Shown here: positions 35,177 through 45,168 of the stretch, piece by piece
How the letters are laid out: the number at the start of each line of letters is the position of its first letter
Position numbering within the stretch: the stretch's first letter is position 1
Source: Chryseobacterium elymi
GTDB taxonomy: Bacteria > Bacteroidota > Bacteroidia > Flavobacteriales > Weeksellaceae
Assembly (NCBI RefSeq): GCF_003385495.1
Contig: NZ_QNUH01000006.1
Location: 62,001 to 126,000 of the forward strand
Direction: 5' to 3'
DNA length: 64,000 nucleotides
Program-made: the position numbers and the translations under genes
Notes under the pieces: model-generated
Database searches by the model: none
The model's input: only the letters and a program-made list of their open reading frames with translations
Told to the model about the DNA's origin: nothing

Positions 35177-36340
35177 CTATCCTATTTTTCGGCTGCATGT
35201 TTCCATGATCATGTACAGATCATCATTTTTAACTTCTTTTTTCCGGTCGGCAATTTTTAAAAATTCCTGATACAGGAAATCAAGTTCATTTTTAGTGATA
35301 TCATAACCGATATGCTTAAATCTGTATGCCAGTGCAGAACGTCCGCTTCTCGCTGTAAGAATAATGGATGAAGCATTGACGCCTACTTCTGCGGGATCTA
35401 TAATTTCATACGTTTCACGGTTTTTAATAACACCATCCTGATGGATTCCTGAGCTGTGTGCAAAAGCATTGGCTCCTACAATAGCTTTATTAGGCTGTAC
35501 AGGCATTCCCATAAGATCTGAAACCATCAAACTCATTTCATTAAGCATTGTTGAATTGATATCTGTATGAAAATTTAAGCCTTTATGCTGTTTTAAGATC
35601 ATCACCACTTCTTCCAAAGCTGTATTTCCAGCTCTTTCTCCCAATCCATTGATCGTACATTCGATCTGGCGTGCTCCGTTGACTATCCCGGCAATTGAAT
35701 TAGCCGTAGCAAGTCCTAGATCATTATGGCAATGGCACGACAGAATTGCCTTTTCAATGCCTTTTACATTCTCTCTCAGATATTTTATTTTCTTACCATA
35801 TTCTTCGGGAAGGCAATACCCTGTTGTGTCAGGAATATTCAAAACAGTAGCTCCGGCTTTAATTACTTCTTCGCAGACTCTTGCCAGGTAGGCATTATCT
35901 GTTCTTCCTGCATCTTCTGCATAAAATTCTACATCTTCTACATAGCTTTTGGCATATTTTACAGCTTCTGCTGCCCGTTCCAGGATATCCTCACGCGTTG
36001 AATTGAATTTATATTTAATATGGGAATCAGAAGTTCCGATTCCTGTATGGATACGGGGCCTCTTTGCATATTTCAATGCTTCAGCAGCCGTATCAATGTC
36101 TTTTTTATTAGCTCTTGTCAGTCCGCAGACTTTAGCATTTTTTACCAGCTTTGAAATTTCAGAAACAGATTCAAAATCTCCGGGGCTTGAAATAGGAAAA
36201 CCGGCTTCTATTACGTCAATCCCTAGCTTATCGAGCCTTTCTGCTATAATCAGTTTTTGTTTTGTATTCAGTTTACATCCGGGAACCTGTTCCCCATCCC
36301 TCAGCGTCGTATCAAAAATTTCGATTTTTTCGGAATTCAT
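35177..36340 (-). CDS. leuA: 2-isopropylmalate synthase, short form without regulatory domain
   Basis: A 387-residue TIM-barrel enzyme condensing acetyl-CoA with 2-ketoisovalerate. Catalytic and metal motifs are present: [13 protein letters not shown], and [16 protein letters not shown] with the HxH metal ligands, then [16 protein letters not shown]. It stops near residue 387, where longer LeuA proteins carry a C-terminal leucine-binding domain, so feedback inhibition may be absent or different. Homocitrate synthase-like activity cannot be excluded from sequence alone, but the leuCDB context supports leuA. First gene of the operon. Confidence 0.88.
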   Translation of the reverse strand: MNSEKIEIFDTTLRDGEQVPGCKLNTKQKLIIAERLDKLGIDVIEAGFPISSPGDFESVSEISKLVKNAKVCGLTRANKKDIDTAAEALKYAKRPRIHTGIGTSDSHIKYKFNSTREDILERAAEAVKYAKSYVEDVEFYAEDAGRTDNAYLARVCEEVIKAGATVLNIPDTTGYCLPEEYGKKIKYLRENVKGIEKAILSCHCHNDLGLATANSIAGIVNGARQIECTINGLGERAGNTALEEVVMILKQHKGLNFHTDINSTMLNEMSLMVSDLMGMPVQPNKAIVGANAFAHSSGIHQDGVIKNRETYEIIDPAEVGVNASSIILTARSGRSALAYRFKHIGYDITKNELDFLYQEFLKIADRKKEVKNDDLYMIMETCSRKIG

Positions 36341-36486
36341 AATGAAGTTTTTTACTTAATTTTGATCAAAACTACCGCTTACAATATTTTTACATTTTCA
36401 TCTTTACTGAAAATTACAATATTCAACAGCCGGAAGAATAACTACATTTACTTAATAATCAATTTATTACATTTTATAAATTTACA

Positions 36487-38031
36487 ATGGCAGAATTGCA
36501 GAAAGATTTTTTGTTTGTACTGATTAAGTCATTAACTACTTCTGAAAAACGTCAGTTCAGGCTGTACGTGAACCGTCTTGGAATTAATGTTGATGCTAAA
36601 TTTCTGCTCCTTTTCTCGGAACTGGATAAGATGAAGGAATACGATGAACATATCATCATTGAGAAAAAAATATCCACCAAACAGCAGCTTTCCAACCTGA
36701 AGGCCCATCTGTATAAGCAGATTCTGGTGAGCCTCAGAATGAATCCAAGCCATCAGAATTATAGGATACAACTTCGGGAACAGTTGGATTTTGCCAATAT
36801 CCTGTACCAGAAAGGTCTTTACAAGCAGGCTTTAAAAATATTGGACAAAACCAAACAGTCTGCCCTGGAACTGGATGAGAAAAGTATTGCTTCCGAGATC
36901 ATCGATCTTGAAAAAGTAATTGAGTCTCAGTTTATTACCCGAAGTATAAAAGGGCGGGCTGATGAACTTATTGAGCAGTCTACAGAGATTAGCCGACAGA
37001 ATCATTATGCAACGGAACTTTCCAATCTTTCCCTGAAACTGTACAGTGAAATGCTGACGTATGGCTATGTAAAAAATGATACGGACCGTGAGAAAGTACT
37101 GGAACTTTTTAATGATCAAATCAAAAAAATAAAACTGGAAAAACTGAATTTCACGGAAAAACTATGGTATTTCAAAGCCCATGTGTGGAAAAATCAGTTG
37201 CTTCAGGATTACAAATACACTTTAAAATACGCCTATCAGTGGGTAGATCTTTTCCATAAAAAACCTGAAATGATTTTTAGCCATCCGGTGTGGTATATCA
37301 AAGGGAATACCTACCTGCTTAAAATCCTGTTTCTGTATGGAAATATTGATATTCTGGAAGAACATTTCGAGAATTTCAATACAACCGTCAATGCTGAGAA
37401 TTTTGCCCAGAATGAAAATCTGCAGGCTTTAATTTTTCTTACCCATTACAATACTCTGATGAATATCCATTTTGTAAAAGGTGAATTTTTTGCAGGCACG
37501 AAACTCATCCCTGAAATTGAATTGAAAATGGAAAGACTGCGGGAAAGAATTGACGAACACCACTTTATGATCCTTTATCTGAAAATGGCCGCCATGTTTT
37601 TTGGAAGTAAAAACTTTGAAAAATCCATTGAATATTCGATGAAAGTGGTTGAATGCAAAGGAAATGTACAGGAAGATCTTCTTTTTCATACAAGAATTCT
37701 GATCTTAATGGCCAAATATGAATCCGGAAATGATGAAGATTATGATGAGTTCATCAATTCAACGCTGAAATTTGCAAAAAAAATGAAAAAACCTGAAGCC
37801 TTTCATTTTGAAAGCATTCAGTTTTTTAAGAACATCAACAGCTTGGTTTTAAATAAACAACAGAAATCATTTGAAGCTTTCGATGAAGTCCTTGAAGGAT
37901 TTTCTAAAAACGAATATTACAGGAGATCACTGTTTTATATTGACATCCATGGATGGGTAAAATCTAAAATAAAAAATGTGGATGTGATAGAAATTATCAA
38001 ACAGAAAGTACGGTATAAAAGGAAGAGTTAG
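36487..38031 (+). CDS. hypothetical helical-repeat (TPR-like) protein
   Basis: A 514-residue cytosolic, almost wholly alpha-helical protein without signal peptide. The N-terminus (LQKDFLFVLIKSLTTSEKRQFRLYVNRLG) is followed by helix-turn-helix pairs resembling degenerate tetratricopeptide repeats (YQKGLYKQALKILDKTKQSALELDEKSIASEIIDLEKVIESQ; GSKNFEKSIEYSMKVVECKG). I do not recognise a named family; similar proteins occur widely in flavobacteria. It is divergent from leuA with only 146 bases between the starts. Confidence 0.75.
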   Translation: MAELQKDFLFVLIKSLTTSEKRQFRLYVNRLGINVDAKFLLLFSELDKMKEYDEHIIIEKKISTKQQLSNLKAHLYKQILVSLRMNPSHQNYRIQLREQLDFANILYQKGLYKQALKILDKTKQSALELDEKSIASEIIDLEKVIESQFITRSIKGRADELIEQSTEISRQNHYATELSNLSLKLYSEMLTYGYVKNDTDREKVLELFNDQIKKIKLEKLNFTEKLWYFKAHVWKNQLLQDYKYTLKYAYQWVDLFHKKPEMIFSHPVWYIKGNTYLLKILFLYGNIDILEEHFENFNTTVNAENFAQNENLQALIFLTHYNTLMNIHFVKGEFFAGTKLIPEIELKMERLRERIDEHHFMILYLKMAAMFFGSKNFEKSIEYSMKVVECKGNVQEDLLFHTRILILMAKYESGNDEDYDEFINSTLKFAKKMKKPEAFHFESIQFFKNINSLVLNKQQKSFEAFDEVLEGFSKNEYYRRSLFYIDIHGWVKSKIKNVDVIEIIKQKVRYKRKS

Positions 38032-38075
38032 AAATCAGGGTGGTGACTTATAGAGCCTCAGCCACCACCGTATAC

Positions 38076-39044
38076 TTATATTCTTTCAATAAAATCTAAA
38101 GCATTTTTATAGCTGATCTTTTCCATTATTTCTGTGGAAAAATCCTTTTCAATTCTGTTGTTGGTGGTGTTAAATAATGATGCATTATCATATCCTTCAA
38201 AGAAAAAAGGATAACGGGATTTATCCGGATGTTCTTTATCGTAGAAAAAATCCGCACCATAGGCAATAACATCTTCTGCTCCCAGATCAAGTCCATGTTG
38301 AATATGTTCATATAATCTCTCTGGATTCTTTTCATCAAGCCATTCCCGGATAAGGTTGAGTCCTATCAGCCCTTTTCTTTTAATAACTTCTTTCGCAAGT
38401 TCATCCGGAAGATTCCTTTTTTTGTTCTGAATATTCCGGTAGTTGGAGTGACTTGCCAGAATAGGAATATTGTAATTTTTTTGGTCTACGTAATTAAGGA
38501 TATCATATGCCAGTTGATCACTTGTGTGGGAAAGATCAATAGCAATTCTCCGGTCTGCAATATAATCGATCAGCACTTTTCCGTCATCTTTCAAGCCGGC
38601 TTCAGAGTTGTTCCCACCCCCAAAACGGTTTTCAGTGTGGTGGGTAATTCCCAGGTAAAGAATTTTTTGTGTGTTTTCGATGATGGCTTCCAGATTTTTA
38701 AACCCTGCTTCCAAAGTGTCATTTTCTCCGCAAAAAGCCGATGCATTTTCAATCGAGGCTATAATGCCTACTCTATCTTTATTTTCAGTATTTTTATAAT
38801 TCCCGCTTTCAAACAGAAAGAAATTTTCATTCTTCAAAAGATCTGAAAATATTACACTTTGCTTTACACCATCAACAGTACTGTTTCCATCGGTTGAAGC
38901 ATATATCGCCATCACCTGGAGTTTTACATTTCCTTCTTTTAAATAAGGAAGTGAGCATCCCAATTCTCTGTCATCGATTGTTGAACCCGCTTTCAATAAA
39001 TAGCATAACAAGTCGCAGTGCAGGTCAATATTAAAGTTTTTCAT
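38076..39044 (-). CDS. membrane dipeptidase family protein (peptidase M19)
   Basis: A 322-residue zinc-dependent dipeptidase-type TIM barrel. The metal ligands are visible in FNIDLHCDLLCYLL (HxD at the N-terminus), the Glu in IASIENASAF, IAIDLSHTSDQL and ILASHSNYRNIQ. YGADFF near the C-terminus is a typical late motif. I use the ATG at 39044 (MKNFNIDLHCD); the longer frame to 39116 adds residues the family lacks. No signal peptide is seen, so it is probably cytoplasmic. Substrate unknown. Confidence 0.85.
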   Translation of the reverse strand: MKNFNIDLHCDLLCYLLKAGSTIDDRELGCSLPYLKEGNVKLQVMAIYASTDGNSTVDGVKQSVIFSDLLKNENFFLFESGNYKNTENKDRVGIIASIENASAFCGENDTLEAGFKNLEAIIENTQKILYLGITHHTENRFGGGNNSEAGLKDDGKVLIDYIADRRIAIDLSHTSDQLAYDILNYVDQKNYNIPILASHSNYRNIQNKKRNLPDELAKEVIKRKGLIGLNLIREWLDEKNPERLYEHIQHGLDLGAEDVIAYGADFFYDKEHPDKSRYPFFFEGYDNASLFNTTNNRIEKDFSTEIMEKISYKNALDFIERI

Positions 39045-39277
39045 ATCATCGTACATATTATCATATCTTTTTCTTTGATTTGGTGTAAATTTACAGCACA
39101 CAAATCTCATTTCCACAGCATTATTACTGCAAAATACTGAAAATTTCAGGACATTTTTCTATGAAAAATTTAGGTTGAGAATGAGTACATTTAAAATAAC
39201 AAATCTAAATTTGAAGATTCACCAGCAATTCTTATTTCAAATATACTTTAAAAATAGCATATTATTTAAAAAATGCG

Positions 39278-39285
39278 TATTTTTG
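39278..39285 (+). promoter_or_regulatory. -7 element of the thrS promoter
   Basis: TATTTTTG lies 24 bases before the thrS ATG and fits TAnnTTTG. No distinct -33 element is seen. Confidence 0.4.
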
Positions 39286-39309
39286 CAACTTAAAATTTCT
39301 TAGTAAACA

Positions 39310-41229
39310 ATGATAAAAATTACACTTCCAGACAATAGTGTCAAAGAATTCGAAGGAGAAGTTACTCCTTTAGATGTGGCGAAATCTATAAGCGAGGGAT
39401 TGGCTAGAAATACCATCTCCGCAGTTGTAAACGGCAAACAAGTAGAAACGACCACACCTATAACCACGGATTCAACGGTGCAATTGTTGACATGGAATGA
39501 TGATCTTGGAAAGAAAGCGTTCTGGCATTCTTCTGCCCACCTGTTGGCGCAGGCTATCCTTGAATTTTATCCTGATGCTAAGCTAACGATAGGACCCGCC
39601 ATTGAAAGCGGATTCTATTATGATGTGGATTTCGGGGACGAGAGTTTATCTGAAAAGGATTTTGAGAAGATTGAAAAGAAAGTTTTGGAAAATGCCAAAA
39701 AAGGTTCAACATTCTCTTTATATCCTGTTTCTAAAGAAGAAGCATTAAAAACATATGCAGATAACCCTTACAAAGTAGAGCTTATCTCTAATCTTAATGA
39801 TGGAGAGATCACTTTTGTAACCCACGATGATTTCACGGATTTATGTCGTGGAGGACACATTCCCAATACAAGTATTGTAAAAGCTGTTAAGATTTTAAAT
39901 GCGGCAGGAGCTTACTGGAGAGGAAATGAAAAAAATCCTCAATTAACAAGAGTTTATGGTATTTCTTTCCCTAAACAGAAGGAGCTTACTGAATATCTTG
40001 AAAAACTGGAAGAAGCAAAGAGAAGAGACCACAGAAAACTGGGTAAGGAACTTGGCATTTTTGCATTTTCTGAAAAGGTAGGTGCAGGACTTCCGTTGTG
40101 GTTGCCAAAAGGTACTGCTTTAAGAAGGAAATTAGAGAATTTCCTTTCTGATGCTCAGAAAAAAGGAGGCTATGAGTTCGTAATGTCCCCACATATCGGG
40201 TCAAAAGAACTGTATGTAACTTCCGGGCACTGGGATAAATATGGTGCAGACAGCTTCCAGCCGATCAAAACTCCAAATGAAGGAGAAGAATTCATGCTGA
40301 AGCCTATGAACTGTCCTCACCACTGTGAGATCTACAAAACTTCACAATGGAGCTACAGGGATCTTCCGAAAAGATACGCAGAATTCGGTACGGTTTACAG
40401 ATATGAGCAGAGCGGAGAGCTTCACGGATTGACTAGAGTTCGTGGATTTACTCAGGATGATGCCCACCTTTTCTGTACTCCGGATCAGCTTTCAGAAGAA
40501 TTTGAAAAAGTAATTGATTTAACGCTTTATGTGTTCAAGTCATTAGGTTTTGAAGATTTTGTAACTCAGGTATCCTTAAGAGATCCTGATAACAGAGAAA
40601 AATATATCGGCTCCGATGAAAATTGGGAAAAGGCCGAAAACGCAATCATCAATGCAGCAGAGAAAAAAGGTTTGAAAACGATTGTAGAATATGGTGAAGC
40701 TGCATTTTACGGTCCAAAACTGGATTTCATGGTAAAAGATGCCTTAGGAAGAAAATGGCAGCTGGGAACCATTCAGGTGGATTATAACTTACCGGAAAGA
40801 TTTGATCTTCATTACATCGGAAACGATAATGAGAAGCACAGACCGGTGATGATCCACAGAGCACCATTTGGTTCTATGGAACGTTTTATTGCAATCCTTT
40901 TAGAAAATACCGCAGGTGATTTCCCGTTATGGCTAAGCCCTGATCAGTTCACTATTCTACCGATCAGTGAAAAATATGTAGATTATGCAAAAAAAGTTTC
41001 ACAATTTTTGGAAAATCACGATATTAGCGGTCTGATTGATGACAGAAATGAGAAGACAGGGAAAAAGATCCGTGATGCGGAATTGAAAAAGATTCCATTC
41101 ATGCTGGTTGTAGGTGAAAATGAGGAGAATGACGGCACAATTTCAGTAAGAAGACGTGGCGAAGGTGATCTTGGAGTCATGAATATGGAAGATTTTGTTT
41201 CTTACTTTAAAAAAGAAGCAGCAATCTAA
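39310..41229 (+). CDS. thrS: threonyl-tRNA synthetase
   Basis: A 639-residue class II synthetase with the full set of domains: TGS (about 1-62), editing domain with [11 protein letters not shown] (HxxxH, about 76-86) and [12 protein letters not shown], catalytic core with [36 protein letters not shown] and [17 protein letters not shown], and the C-terminal anticodon-binding domain with [29 protein letters not shown]. It is followed by infC, the conserved bacterial order. Confidence 0.97.
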   Translation: MIKITLPDNSVKEFEGEVTPLDVAKSISEGLARNTISAVVNGKQVETTTPITTDSTVQLLTWNDDLGKKAFWHSSAHLLAQAILEFYPDAKLTIGPAIESGFYYDVDFGDESLSEKDFEKIEKKVLENAKKGSTFSLYPVSKEEALKTYADNPYKVELISNLNDGEITFVTHDDFTDLCRGGHIPNTSIVKAVKILNAAGAYWRGNEKNPQLTRVYGISFPKQKELTEYLEKLEEAKRRDHRKLGKELGIFAFSEKVGAGLPLWLPKGTALRRKLENFLSDAQKKGGYEFVMSPHIGSKELYVTSGHWDKYGADSFQPIKTPNEGEEFMLKPMNCPHHCEIYKTSQWSYRDLPKRYAEFGTVYRYEQSGELHGLTRVRGFTQDDAHLFCTPDQLSEEFEKVIDLTLYVFKSLGFEDFVTQVSLRDPDNREKYIGSDENWEKAENAIINAAEKKGLKTIVEYGEAAFYGPKLDFMVKDALGRKWQLGTIQVDYNLPERFDLHYIGNDNEKHRPVMIHRAPFGSMERFIAILLENTAGDFPLWLSPDQFTILPISEKYVDYAKKVSQFLENHDISGLIDDRNEKTGKKIRDAELKKIPFMLVVGENEENDGTISVRRRGEGDLGVMNMEDFVSYFKKEAAI

Positions 41230-41230
41230 G

Positions 41231-41299
41231 GAACATTTAAATATTAAAGAATTTAAAGATTGAAAAATTTTGAAACGAATATTAATCTTTCAAATGTTC
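41231..41299 (+). repeat. interrupted inverted repeat between thrS and infC
   Basis: GAACATTT (41231-41238) pairs with AAATGTTC (41292-41299), and AAAGATT (41255-41261) pairs with AATCTTT (41284-41290). The RNA could fold into a long AT-rich stem just before infC, possibly affecting its translation. Confidence 0.4.
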
Positions 41300-41337
41300 A
41301 ATTAAAATTAGTAATTAACCAATAAAATTATAATACA

Positions 41338-41898
41338 ATAGCACAAAGATTTAACAACAGGGGCCCACAGAGACGTCCTGTACAGGAGGACTTACACTTG
41401 ATCAACGATAAAATTCGTGTGAGAGAGCTTCGTTTAGTGGGCGATAACGTAGAGCCGGGAATTTTTCCAATTGATAAAGCAAGACAGCTTGCAATGGAAC
41501 AGGAATTAGACCTGGTAGTAATTTCGGATAAGGCCGAACCTTTCATTGCAAGGATATTAGACTATAAAAAGTTTTTATACGAGCAAAAGAAAAAGCAGAA
41601 AGAACTTAAAGCCAAGCAAATAAAAGTGGTGGTAAAGGAGATCCGTTTCGGACCTCAGACTGACGACCATGATTATGAATTTAAGAAGAAACATGCTGAA
41701 AAATTCCTTGAAGAAGGTTCTAAATTGAAGACTTACGTTTTTTTTAAAGGACGTTCAATTATCTTTAAAGACCAGGGAGAAATCTTACTTCTAAAGCTTG
41801 CCCAGGAATTGGAGCACGTTGGAAAAGTAGACCAGCTTCCAAAGCTTGAAGGAAAAAGAATGATTATGATGATGAGTCCTAAAAAACCAGCTAAATAA
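41338..41898 (+). CDS. infC: translation initiation factor IF-3, probable AUA start
   Basis: A 186-residue IF-3 with N-terminal domain [16 protein letters not shown]...[40 protein letters not shown], lysine-rich linker helix and C-terminal domain ending [17 protein letters not shown]. Between the in-frame TAA at 41323 and the core there is no ATG, GTG or TTG before TTG 41398. IF-3 proteins usually have 12-25 residues before INxxIR, and here [20 protein letters not shown] precedes it, preceded in turn by ATA (41338). I therefore favour an AUA start. TTG at 41398, with AGGAGG 8 bases upstream, is the alternative and gives 166 residues. Confidence 0.85.
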   Translation: MAQRFNNRGPQRRPVQEDLHLINDKIRVRELRLVGDNVEPGIFPIDKARQLAMEQELDLVVISDKAEPFIARILDYKKFLYEQKKKQKELKAKQIKVVVKEIRFGPQTDDHDYEFKKKHAEKFLEEGSKLKTYVFFKGRSIIFKDQGEILLLKLAQELEHVGKVDQLPKLEGKRMIMMMSPKKPAK

Positions 41899-41932
41899 TT
41901 TTAACAGACTGAATGTCTGTCTTCTATCATAT

Positions 41933-41962
41933 AAAAACCTCAAATTACTTTGAGGTTTTTTT
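41933..41962 (+). terminator. terminator of thrS-infC
   Basis: Perfect 12-bp stem AAAAACCTCAAA / TTTGAGGTTTTT with loop TTAC and more T residues. It ends the unit directly after infC, so rpmI-rplT are not cotranscribed. Confidence 0.85.
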
Positions 41963-41993
41963 ATTTTAATGTTTTTAGAAAAAGATAGTTGAG

Positions 41994-42554
41994 CTATCCT
42001 TCAAAATCACCACAATCATGTTCTTTGAAATGGGGTAAAGTTTTTTTTGTGGTAAAATATCTGGATATTCTTTTATTATTTAATTGCAGCTTTTGACCTT
42101 CTACAAGCAGCTCGTAGACCGGTGCTTTATCTATCTGGGTTAAAATATATGTTCTTTCTGACGTTTTTAGAATAGTTTTGTTTTCTTCAATAGAGAATGA
42201 GAACCCATTAATTTTAAAGGTATCATTTTCATCGCAGACATTGGTCCATACCATTTTATCGTTTGTAATGGATAAGCTTGCCAAATCACATGAATAACAG
42301 TTGCCGGAGAACTCTATCCCATACTTTTCATATGTATTTGTACTTTTTCTGTTCAGCAAATCAATAGGAACCAGCACAGAAAAATCAGCCGGTATATCAG
42401 CTTTTGAAATATGATTCTCTATCTGACCGGACGTTGGAACAGCATCTTTTTTTACCGCTGTAGAAGCTGTGTTTTCCACTTTTTTTTCTGTAGCAGGTGA
42501 ACAAGATGCCAGCAAAGCGGTCACAAGTGAAAAGTTGATTATTATATTTTTCAT
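41994..42554 (-). CDS. hypothetical lipoprotein, 186 aa
   Basis: The N-terminus NIIINFSLVTALLASCSPATEKK is a lipoprotein signal with the Cys at about 18. The mature protein has a Lys/Thr/Ser linker (ATEKKVENTASTAVKKDAVPTSG) and then a mostly beta region (FSGNCYSCDLASLSITNDKMVWTNVCDEND, FSFSIEENKTILKTSERTYILTQI). Cysteines in NCYSCD and VCDEN may form disulfides. I do not recognise a family. It is the first of seven accessory genes between infC and rpmI. Confidence 0.7.
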   Translation of the reverse strand: MKNIIINFSLVTALLASCSPATEKKVENTASTAVKKDAVPTSGQIENHISKADIPADFSVLVPIDLLNRKSTNTYEKYGIEFSGNCYSCDLASLSITNDKMVWTNVCDENDTFKINGFSFSIEENKTILKTSERTYILTQIDKAPVYELLVEGQKLQLNNKRISRYFTTKKTLPHFKEHDCGDFEG

Positions 42555-42665
42555 GGGTCTACAATAATTTACAATACTTAATTTATCTTTTGTAAAATTC
42601 TCTAAAATATACCATTCAATATATCCCTGATTTCAGCCATTTACCCTCTATATTAAGCCGTTTTA

Positions 42666-42696
42666 TTGGCTGTTGCTCCGGATACTTATACCTTTG
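42666..42696 (+). promoter_or_regulatory. promoter of the 42713 lipoprotein gene
   Basis: TTG (42666-42668) and TACCTTTG (42689-42696) separated by 20 bases; the start codon follows 16 bases later. Confidence 0.5.
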
Positions 42697-42712
42697 GTTA
42701 AAAATATAGAAA

Positions 42713-43792
42713 ATGAAAGCCTCTTATCAGTTCTTTATATCATCTATGGTCATTGTTTCTACGGGATGTAATCCGCAAAACAATACATCAGAAACCAATA
42801 AACCGGAAGCGGAAGTTACACAGAAAACCATAACATTTGCCGATTTCAAAAAGATAAAAGGTGTAGATAATGTGCAGGATGTCCCCTTTCAATTATTTAC
42901 CAAGCTAGATTCGGTAAGGTTTTTCATAGCTCCGGATAAAGCTGCAGCTTACCTGAAAATGCCTTACAATAAACTGGATAACTATTATGGATTTGAGGAG
43001 TTTGATGACTTCTATTCTATTCATTACAGCATTAATAATACTATTTCGAACAGCATTGAGGCTTTTGTCTTGAAATCAGAATTCACTGCGGCATTTGAGC
43101 TTACTTTACAAGGTGTGGATCTTTACGAGATAAGAAGCAGCACATTTAAGGAATCATCCGATTTTAAGAACAAATCTTTTAATAAATTTGGTACCATTGC
43201 TGAAGTTTCAGAACAAGAATTTAAAGCAAACTCAAATAGCCGAACCGGTGAAACACTGGTAAAAAATCCCAATATAAAAAGGCAGGATAATAACTGGGTA
43301 TACATTGAAAATGACATAAAAGAGGTTATTACACAACATGAAAATATATCTACAGAGACCGGACCACTGGCTAATGAATATGTAGGACAGTCATCTTACT
43401 TAAACATGGAGGTTTTCAAAGAAAATTCTGACGAAGTTGCAGATACTTTCTATTCTTTTTACAACATAAAAAATGCAGTCGTGTTTGAATTGGGTACGGA
43501 GGGCTATCCACAAATTCTTCCTGCTAAGAGCTGGGTTACATACATCTCATCCAATAATGATGTGGGGAGTAATTTTGTTATCGCTAAATACTTACCGCAA
43601 ACCAAAAAACAGGAGAACCTTTTATATGTGAATTTTACCAACTTCAAAATAGCAGATGATAAAAAAAAGGCATTCTGGACGGATAACGATACCTTTTATG
43701 CAGAAGTTTATCCGCTTAATTCAGCTTCGGCCAATGGTAAAAAGCAAAAAACAGCTTATATCAAAATCCAGTTGAAGGCTGATCTGTTTTAG
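42713..43792 (+). CDS. hypothetical lipoprotein, 359 aa
   Basis: A probable lipoprotein: the signal YQFFISSMVIVSTGC ends in a lipobox-like STGC (Cys about 19) and is followed by an Asn/Thr/Glu linker. The mature part is a long mixed alpha/beta chain without recognisable motifs (KIKGVDNVQDVPFQLFTKLDSVRFF; WVTYISSNNDVGSNFVIAKYLP). Function unknown. It has its own promoter and is probably followed by the separate unit at 43889. Confidence 0.7.
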   Translation: MKASYQFFISSMVIVSTGCNPQNNTSETNKPEAEVTQKTITFADFKKIKGVDNVQDVPFQLFTKLDSVRFFIAPDKAAAYLKMPYNKLDNYYGFEEFDDFYSIHYSINNTISNSIEAFVLKSEFTAAFELTLQGVDLYEIRSSTFKESSDFKNKSFNKFGTIAEVSEQEFKANSNSRTGETLVKNPNIKRQDNNWVYIENDIKEVITQHENISTETGPLANEYVGQSSYLNMEVFKENSDEVADTFYSFYNIKNAVVFELGTEGYPQILPAKSWVTYISSNNDVGSNFVIAKYLPQTKKQENLLYVNFTNFKIADDKKKAFWTDNDTFYAEVYPLNSASANGKKQKTAYIKIQLKADLF

Positions 43793-43858
43793 GAAGGAAT
43801 ATTTCAGAAAAATTAAAAACCCCTGAAATCAGCCAGTGTTCATGAAGCTAAAGTCCAA

Positions 43859-43866
43859 TATCTTTG
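43859..43866 (+). promoter_or_regulatory. -7 element of the 43889 gene
   Basis: TATCTTTG lies 22 bases before the ATG. Confidence 0.45.
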
Positions 43867-43888
43867 CTGCAGCTATTTAAAATATACA

Positions 43889-44455
43889 ATGAAAAAAATA
43901 AGTTTAACTCTCCTTTTTTGTTTACTAAGTTGTTTGGCTTTTGCACAGTCATTGAAAGTAGTTATTAAACAAGACGGAAAAGTAATTGAACCTGTAAATG
44001 ATGTTTACGAACTGAAAAAATCTGCTTTCCTGTTCGAAATTACCTCTACCAATCTGGAAGGGTTTTTAATGGGAGCCACTATGGATAAGGATATCTATAC
44101 GGCTGCTGCAGGTCTTTATAATCCCGAAGTTCCATGGTTTCAGAATACGGGTATGGCGGAGGAATTGTATAACAAAGACAAAGAACTGTTTTTGATGGAC
44201 ACGGCACCATCCTATTGGTATTATACCGATGCAAAAGACCATAGATTCGATAAAACCCCTAAAGGCAATTTAAAACAATGGACGGCTACGCGTACTATTA
44301 CAAGGTTTTATGATATCATGGCAGATCAGGCAATCAGTTTAAAAGATTTTGAAGGAAATGCTTATGTATTAATGTATGAGCCCGTATATAACAATGAATA
44401 TGACTTAACAGGAAAGAAAAACCTTTTTCAGGCTGTGTTGAGCTTCAAAGATTAA
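43889..44455 (+). CDS. hypothetical secreted protein, 188 aa
   Basis: Signal peptide KKISLTLLFCLLSCLAFAQ followed by a mature domain rich in aromatic residues (YNPEVPWFQNTGM, SYWYYTDAKDHRFDKTPKG, YEPVYNNEYDLTGKKNLFQ). It looks like a single compact periplasmic or outer-membrane-associated beta domain. I do not recognise the family. A bidirectional terminator follows, shared with the convergent two-component system. Confidence 0.7.
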   Translation: MKKISLTLLFCLLSCLAFAQSLKVVIKQDGKVIEPVNDVYELKKSAFLFEITSTNLEGFLMGATMDKDIYTAAAGLYNPEVPWFQNTGMAEELYNKDKELFLMDTAPSYWYYTDAKDHRFDKTPKGNLKQWTATRTITRFYDIMADQAISLKDFEGNAYVLMYEPVYNNEYDLTGKKNLFQAVLSFKD

Positions 44456-44486
44456 TGATTATGCACCTAATTATTTGATTTATATA

Positions 44487-44523
44487 AAAAAGGTCTGCTT
44501 TTACGATGTAAGCAGGCCTTTTT
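44487..44523. terminator. bidirectional terminator between the 43889 gene and the response regulator
   Basis: A 16-17 bp stem with few mismatches (AAAAAGGTCTGCTT / AAGCAGGCCTTTTT) around a short loop, giving T runs on both strands. Confidence 0.8.
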
Positions 44524-44537
44524 GTTGGATGAATGTT

Positions 44538-45167
44538 TTATTCGATTATCAAACCGTATTCTATGGCCAGTTTAATGGCTGAACTAAGATTAGAAGTCTG
44601 GAATTTTTCAATAAGGTTTTTCCGGTGACTTTCTACGGTGTGCGGGCTGATGAAAAGCTTTTCTGCCATTTGATTGGTCGTAAGTCCTTTCGCCGCTTCG
44701 GCTAAAATTTCTTTTTCTCTTCTCGTCAGTTTCGGAACCTGATGTAGCCCATCTGCGGATTTTTTCTCCAAAACAGACCTGGTTTGCGAGCATAAAAACT
44801 GGTTATCGGCATATACAGCATTAATACCTTCAAGAATTTCGGAAACCGAAGCATTCTTCTGGATGTATCCTAAAGCGCCTTCAGCCAGAGTACTGTTAAT
44901 CACAGGCAGTTCATTATGAACGCTAAGCATAATAATCCGGAGATTCCTGTACTTTTTCTTTAAAGGTTTTATGAGTTCGATACTGTTGGTATCTACCAGG
45001 TTAATATCCAGCAACAAAATATCGACAGCCTGTTTTGCCAGGCCTGCATTCATTTCTGAAACGCTTTTGAAACAATCTACCACATCTATGGTATCACTGT
45101 TTCCTAAAATATTTTTCAATCCTTCCAATAGAAGTGGATGATCGTCTGTTATGGCTACTTTTATCAT
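44538..45167 (-). CDS. NarL/FixJ family response regulator
   Basis: A 209-residue two-component regulator: receiver domain about 1-118 with acidic pair in ITDDHPLLLEG and the phospho-acceptor Asp in DILLLDINLVD, then a LuxR-type helix-turn-helix at about 145-205 (LTRREKEILAEAAKGLTTNQMAEKLFISPHTVESHRKNLIEKF). It starts one base after the histidine kinase gene ends, so the two are an operon and partners. Confidence 0.93.
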   Translation of the reverse strand: MIKVAITDDHPLLLEGLKNILGNSDTIDVVDCFKSVSEMNAGLAKQAVDILLLDINLVDTNSIELIKPLKKKYRNLRIIMLSVHNELPVINSTLAEGALGYIQKNASVSEILEGINAVYADNQFLCSQTRSVLEKKSADGLHQVPKLTRREKEILAEAAKGLTTNQMAEKLFISPHTVESHRKNLIEKFQTSNLSSAIKLAIEYGLIIE

Positions 45168-45168
45168 G

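Noticed and set aside
36341..36486. Leucine leader peptide before leuA
   Set aside because: The minus strand here has only a three-codon ATG frame, no Leu run and no terminator hairpin.
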